From the NCBI RefSeq assembly GCF_000826145.2, contig NZ_LN651335.1, positions 1 to 64,000 of the forward strand: 64,000 nucleotides of DNA. Direction: 5' to 3'. This DNA comes from Sporosarcina koreensis. GTDB taxonomy: Bacteria > Bacillota > Bacilli > Bacillales_A > Planococcaceae. The first letter of the stretch is position 1. Each line of letters begins with the position of its first letter. The notes beneath the pieces were generated by a model. The model saw only the letters and a list, made by a program, of their open reading frames with translations, did not search any database and was not told where the DNA came from. Positions 60,325 to 64,000 of the stretch are shown here, in pieces. The position numbers and the translations under genes are program-made.

Positions 60325-60368
60325 AAAACGCCTGTCCGGCTCGCCATGAGGCCGGAGAGGCGTTTTTT
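60325..60368. terminator. mqo terminator
   Basis: AAAACGCCT (60325-60333) pairs with AGGCGTTTT, with a GGC/GCC inner stem, and ends in TTTTTT. It may also serve the convergent gene. Confidence 0.88.
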
Positions 60369-60381
60369 CATCTGACGGACT

Positions 60382-60714
60382 TCACTCAGGCGGCTGGATC
60401 TCCTGGAACTGGACGTCCTTCAATTTGCCGGTCTCGGTCAAATACGTGACACGGACCACAACGGCATATTCGCGCCCCCGTTCGCGCAGCCAGAGGCGGA
60501 ACGATTCTTCTGTAACGTCGTCTTTCTGATGGCTGCCCATATATAAGTAGTCGATGATCTGCGCGTCCGGATAGTGCGCCTGTGCCCGCTGAATGGCGAG
60601 ACGCGACCATTCTGCATAGCTCGGGGTTCCGGCTTCCATGAAACCGACGGCGGTCAGAGGCTGGGATGCATGCGGAAGAATGAACAGGATAACGGCGAGG
60701 GCAAGTTTCATCAT
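60382..60714 (-). CDS. exported DUF3889 protein
   Basis: A 110-residue protein with an N-terminal signal peptide (KLALAVILFILPHASQPLT) and a DUF3889 domain like B. subtilis YqzG and YhdC. The core reads YAEWSRLAIQRAQAHYPDAQ and RLWLRERGREYAVVVRVTYL. The function is unknown; the fold probably binds something at the cell surface. AGGTG lies seven bases before the ATG at 60714; a TTG one codon earlier is also possible. It is convergent with mqo. Confidence 0.82.
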   Translation of the reverse strand: MMKLALAVILFILPHASQPLTAVGFMEAGTPSYAEWSRLAIQRAQAHYPDAQIIDYLYMGSHQKDDVTEESFRLWLRERGREYAVVVRVTYLTETGKLKDVQFQEIQPPE

Positions 60715-60814
60715 CAATAGACACCTCGTTTTCCTGTAGGATGCACCGGCGGGCGGAAACTATCCCGCCCGTAAGAAAATGGGTTGGACATATTTAGCGA
60801 AAGAGGTGGCGAGA

Positions 60815-61327
60815 TTGCCGATTACAATTGTGCAGGAGAACATGCCGTCATCAGGAAGGACAGTCTATTACAAGTCATCGCTTGGGATCCTGGAAATCAC
60901 CGGGACGGACGAGGCGGTGTCCTCGGTGCTGTTCCTGGAGGATGAACCGCCGGCTGATGTCCCGGCAGCGGAAGACGCACCAGCAGCTGTGGCCGAGTGC
61001 TTGCGCCAGCTGGATGAGTACTTCGCCGGCACCCGGACGGACTTCGATGTGCCGGTGACCGTGAACGGTACCATCTTCCAGCGGGCTGTCTGGCAGGCGT
61101 TGACGGACATCCCATACGGAGGGACGGCTTCGTACGGGGACATCGCAAAAGCGGTCGGCAGTGAACGGGCGGTGCGAGCCGTCGGGGCCGCCAATGGAAA
61201 GAACAAACTGACCCTGCTCCTGCCCTGTCACCGCATCATCGGCAAGAACGGCACGCTCACCGGCTACGCCGGCGGCATGTGGCGGAAAGAATGGCTCCTC
61301 GCGCATGAACAGAAGCATAAGAAGTGA
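60815..61327 (+). CDS. ogt: methylated-DNA-[protein]-cysteine S-methyltransferase
   Basis: A 170-residue suicide repair protein that removes alkyl groups from O6-alkylguanine. The acceptor cysteine is in LLPCHRIIG, and the DNA-binding helix region is QRAVWQALTDIPYGGTASYG with AVRAVGAANGKN. The start is uncertain. The frame opens at 60779 without a ribosome site. I took the TTG at 60815, which has AGAGGTGG five bases before it. The ATG at 60842 (AGGAG close by) is also possible. Confidence 0.92.
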   Translation: MPITIVQENMPSSGRTVYYKSSLGILEITGTDEAVSSVLFLEDEPPADVPAAEDAPAAVAECLRQLDEYFAGTRTDFDVPVTVNGTIFQRAVWQALTDIPYGGTASYGDIAKAVGSERAVRAVGAANGKNKLTLLLPCHRIIGKNGTLTGYAGGMWRKEWLLAHEQKHKK

Positions 61328-61328
61328 A

Positions 61329-61353
61329 AAAACCGCCGGTCGGCGGTTTTTTT
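61329..61353 (+). terminator. ogt terminator
   Basis: AAACCGCCGGTCGGCGGTTT followed by Ts, directly after ogt and 20 bp before repeat array 2. Confidence 0.9.
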
Positions 61354-61373
61354 GATGGGTCGGGAAGTGGGGG

Positions 61374-61462
61374 CGCTCAAGCAAAGGGGAGAAACGCTCA
61401 AGCAAGGGGAGGAGCGCTCAAGCAGGGGGAGGAACGCTCAAGCAAGGGAGAGAATCGCTCAA
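61374..61462. repeat. 20-21-bp tandem array with CGCTCAAGC core (array 2)
   Basis: Cores start at 61374, 61395, 61415, 61435 and 61456, giving steps of 21, 20, 20 and 21 bp. The variable half is purine-rich (AAGGGGAGAAA type). The last core is truncated (CGCTCAAAA). It has the same core as array 1 at 37701-37820 and lies just past the ogt terminator. Confidence 0.85.
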
Positions 61463-61564
61463 AAAAGCAGCCAATTACACCTATTTCCCCAAAAAAATAG
61501 TTGGAATTTTCGGCCGCTATTGTTAGGCTTACACCAAAGACAATCGAAAGCAGGGGGAATTCAG

Positions 61565-62359
61565 ATGGACACGACACCGATCATCTCCATCCGCGAACTC
61601 AGGATGGAGTTTCCGGGGAAGCAGGTGCTGGACGGCATCTCGCTCGACGTATTCCGCGGCCAGATCATCGGCTATATCGGGCCGAACGGGGCGGGGAAGA
61701 GTACGACGCTCAAGATCCTGCTCGGCTTGATCCGCGATTACAAGGGGACGGTCGAGATCTTCGGCCGCGATCTGAAGGATGATGACCGCGACATGAAACG
61801 CCGTATCGGCTATGTGCCGGAAAACGCGGAGATCTATGATACGCTGACGCCGATGGAGTACTTGACCTTCATCGGCGAGCTGTATGGCTTGGACCGTACG
61901 TTGGCGGGCCGGAAAGCACGGGACCTGATGAAGATCCTCGGTTTGGAAGACGTGCTCCATACACGGATTTCGTCCTTCTCCAAAGGGATGCGGCAGAAGG
62001 TGCTCATCATTTCGAGCCTGCTGCACAATCCGGATATCCTGTTCCTGGATGAACCGCTCAGCGGCCTGGACGCAAACAGTGTCATGGTCGTCAAGGATAT
62101 CCTGGCCACGCTGGCGGCGAACGGCAAGACGATTTTCTACTCGTCCCACATCATGGATGTTGTCGAGAAGATCAGCAACCGGATTGTGCTGCTGAATGAC
62201 GGACTGATCGCAGCCGACGGAACGTTCGAAGAGCTGAAAGGGCAAGACGATACGGGGACGCTCGAGACGATCTTCAATTCCCTGACCGGCTTCGATCAGC
62301 ATGAACAGACGGCCCGGCGGTTCGTCGATACAGTGACGGGCGGTGGAACCGTTGACTGA
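61565..62359 (+). CDS. ABC transporter ATP-binding protein
   Basis: A 264-residue ATPase of an ABC-2 type exporter. Walker A is GPNGAGKSTTLKILLG, the signature is SSFSKGMRQKV and Walker B is DILFLDEPLSGLD, with the switch histidine in FYSSHIMDVVE. The open frame upstream runs through the repeat array and is not coding. The ATG at 61565 has AGGGGGAA before it. It overlaps the permease start by 17 bp. The substrate is not predictable from sequence. Confidence 0.93.
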   Translation: MDTTPIISIRELRMEFPGKQVLDGISLDVFRGQIIGYIGPNGAGKSTTLKILLGLIRDYKGTVEIFGRDLKDDDRDMKRRIGYVPENAEIYDTLTPMEYLTFIGELYGLDRTLAGRKARDLMKILGLEDVLHTRISSFSKGMRQKVLIISSLLHNPDILFLDEPLSGLDANSVMVVKDILATLAANGKTIFYSSHIMDVVEKISNRIVLLNDGLIAADGTFEELKGQDDTGTLETIFNSLTGFDQHEQTARRFVDTVTGGGTVD

Positions 62360-63977
62360 CTTCCGTTCCCTCCGTATCCTCGACCGGTTCCAGGGGATGT
62401 TCCGCAAATTCGGTGTCAGCTATCCCGCCATGCGGGCGATCGTCGGCCTGAAGCTGACGATGGATGAACGGCGGGTGCCCGTCGTGTTTTCGCAGACGAA
62501 GCTGAAAGAGGGCAACCAGTTCATGAAATCGCTCGCTCTCTACGTGCTGTATGGACTCGTCACCATCCCGTTCCTGTTCTTCGGCGACAGCCCGATGCTG
62601 CAGATGGGGTTCGTGTTCGGCATTTCGATGTTCATGATCATGACGTCGCTCATCGCCGATTTCTCGACAGTGCTGCTAGACGTCCGCGACCGTGTCCTGC
62701 TGGCCGCCGCACCCGTCGATGACCGCACGCTGAATGCCGCAAAACTCGTCCATATCACGATCTACATGTCCTTGATGACCCTTGCGCTGCTCGGCATCCC
62801 GTCGATTGTCATGCTGGCGGTGAAGGGCCCGGTTTTCTTTCTGCTGTTCCTGGTGATGCTGGGGCTTCTTTTGCTGCTGATCATCGCGCTGACCGCGATC
62901 ACCTATATGGTCATGCTGCGCTTGTTCGACGGTGAACGGCTGAAAGACTACATCAATTACGTCCAGATCGCCCTCTCGATCGGGCTTTTCGCCGGCTACC
63001 AGGTGCTGATCCGCTCGTTCGACTTTGTCGGCCTGTCCGTCGAGTATGTGTTCCGCTGGTGGCATCTGCTGCTGCCGCCGCTCTGGTTCGCCGCGCCGTT
63101 CGAGTGGCTGCCCGGCGGAAATGGCGATCCGGTGCTGAAGGTGTTATCCGCCATGGCCGTTGTGATCCCGCTGCTCGCAATTACGCTGTACATCCGCACG
63201 ATGCCGCAATTCGAGCAGAACCTGCAGAAATTGCTCTCTGAGATGAAAGGCGGCACACCGCCGCGTGCGTTCCTGATGACATTTTGGGAAAAACTTCTGT
63301 GCCGGGACAAGGAAGAGCGGGCGTGTTTCCGGTTCGCCTGGCAGCTCATGAAGCGCGAGCGGGAGTTCAAGCTGAAAGTGTATCCATCGCTCGGCATCGG
63401 GTTCATCGCCCCGTTCCTGTTCCTGTATATCTTCCTGCAGGAGGGGCCAATCTCAAGCATCGGGAAGTCGGATCAGTTCTACATGCTGTACTTCAGTTTT
63501 CTCGTCATAGCGACGCTGACGATGATGCTCAGCTACTCGGAAAAGTACAAAGGCGCCTGGCTCTTCGAGGTCACGCCGATCCGGCAGCCGGGTGTTCTGA
63601 AACGGGGTACGCTGAAGGCGAGCCTGGCGCAGCTGTTCCTGCCGATCTACCTGCTGCAGGCCGTGCTATTCGGCATCCTGTTCGGTGCACGGATCATTCC
63701 CGACATCCTCGGTATCCTGATCGCGGCGGTGCTCTACGCAGCGATCTGTTATGGGATGGGCAGCCGGGGAGTCCTCCCGTTTTCCCGGCCGATGGGCGAG
63801 TCCCTCCAGTCGGGCACTGCCAAGCAGATCATCTTCATGCTGCTGATCGGCGCCTTCGTCATCCCGCACATCATACTCGCCGGCCTTCCGTACGGGTCGT
63901 GGATCTACCTCGTCCTCATCGCGATCGCCTGCATCATCGGCTGGCGGACGGTCCTGCCGGTGAAAGGAATGGCCTGA
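62343..63977 (+). CDS. ABC-2 type transporter permease
   Basis: A 544-residue integral membrane protein with about ten to twelve hydrophobic segments, starting around residue 64, after a soluble head with basic residues (VGLKLTMDERRVPVVF). A long cytoplasmic loop (about 290-345) separates two membrane blocks. It is the export channel for the ATPase encoded just before it. The start is GTG at 62343; TTG at 62352 with GGTGG upstream is an alternative. The stop comes 23 bp before the window end. Confidence 0.85.
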   Translation: MEPLTDFRSLRILDRFQGMFRKFGVSYPAMRAIVGLKLTMDERRVPVVFSQTKLKEGNQFMKSLALYVLYGLVTIPFLFFGDSPMLQMGFVFGISMFMIMTSLIADFSTVLLDVRDRVLLAAAPVDDRTLNAAKLVHITIYMSLMTLALLGIPSIVMLAVKGPVFFLLFLVMLGLLLLLIIALTAITYMVMLRLFDGERLKDYINYVQIALSIGLFAGYQVLIRSFDFVGLSVEYVFRWWHLLLPPLWFAAPFEWLPGGNGDPVLKVLSAMAVVIPLLAITLYIRTMPQFEQNLQKLLSEMKGGTPPRAFLMTFWEKLLCRDKEERACFRFAWQLMKREREFKLKVYPSLGIGFIAPFLFLYIFLQEGPISSIGKSDQFYMLYFSFLVIATLTMMLSYSEKYKGAWLFEVTPIRQPGVLKRGTLKASLAQLFLPIYLLQAVLFGILFGARIIPDILGILIAAVLYAAICYGMGSRGVLPFSRPMGESLQSGTAKQIIFMLLIGAFVIPHIILAGLPYGSWIYLVLIAIACIIGWRTVLPVKGMA

Positions 63978-64000
63978 CAGAAAGCCCCCCGCCAGCCTTC

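Overview
The window looks like the replication-origin region of a Gram-positive Bacillales chromosome. The likeliest source is a fairly GC-rich member of the Planococcaceae (Bhargavaea- or Sporosarcina-like). This rests on gene order and on protein sequences that read like Bacillus subtilis homologues; no 16S rRNA sequence is present to settle it. Left of the origin, on the minus strand, lie dnaA, dnaN, yaaA, recF, gyrB, gyrA, a degenerate HD-GYP gene and the promoters and leader of an rRNA operon whose 16S gene begins just beyond base 1. Right of it, on the plus strand, lie rpmH, rnpA, yidC, jag, mnmE, mnmG, rsmG, noc, parA and parB. Transcription therefore runs away from oriC on both arms. 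The origin is bipartite: a DnaA-box cluster between dnaA and rpmH, and an unwinding region with six DnaA-trio triplets between dnaA and dnaN. Three parS sites and a candidate Noc site mark the segregation zone.

From about 20.5 to 40.2 kb comes the conserved Bacillales core: DUF554, the sporulation protease homologue yyaC, DUF951, ychF, a DUF3267 peptidase, rpsF-ssb-rpsR, yybS-gdpP-rplI-dnaB, purA, walRKHIJ-htrA, yyzF and rlmH. A dense DnaA-box cluster surrounds yyzF/rlmH (39.3-39.7 kb).

From 40.3 kb the content is accessory and base composition changes repeatedly. A very GC-rich stretch holds a carotenoid-desaturase-like flavoprotein, an epoxide-hydrolase-like protein, a TatD-like hydrolase, an amidohydrolase that has lost its catalytic middle, and a Nudix CoA pyrophosphatase. 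It is followed by AT-richer DNA with a MntA/HepT toxin-antitoxin pair (the HepT C-terminus is frameshifted), a membrane protein, and a MarR-PaiA-PaiB operon with a clear palindromic operator. Next are an unknown protein, an Ohr peroxidase and DUF4317.

The most unusual locus is a peptide-type ABC importer at 51.9-58.5 kb. Its lipoprotein appears to be a circularly permuted SBP_bac_5 protein, with the canonical C-terminal part placed first. Both permeases carry large extra N-terminal modules, and the two ATPases are fused in one divergent gene. Malate:quinone oxidoreductase, a DUF3889 protein, an alkylguanine-DNA methyltransferase and an ABC exporter pair finish the window.

Two families of intergenic repeats stand out. 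One is a 124-170 bp palindromic GC-rich element with covarying ends (11.1 and 24.1 kb). The other is a set of 20-bp-period tandem arrays built on a CGCTCA core (37.7, 51.7 and 61.4 kb); the 37.7 and 61.4 kb arrays directly follow the terminator of the preceding gene, and the 51.7 kb array lies between DUF4317 and the outward-facing terminator of the importer operon.
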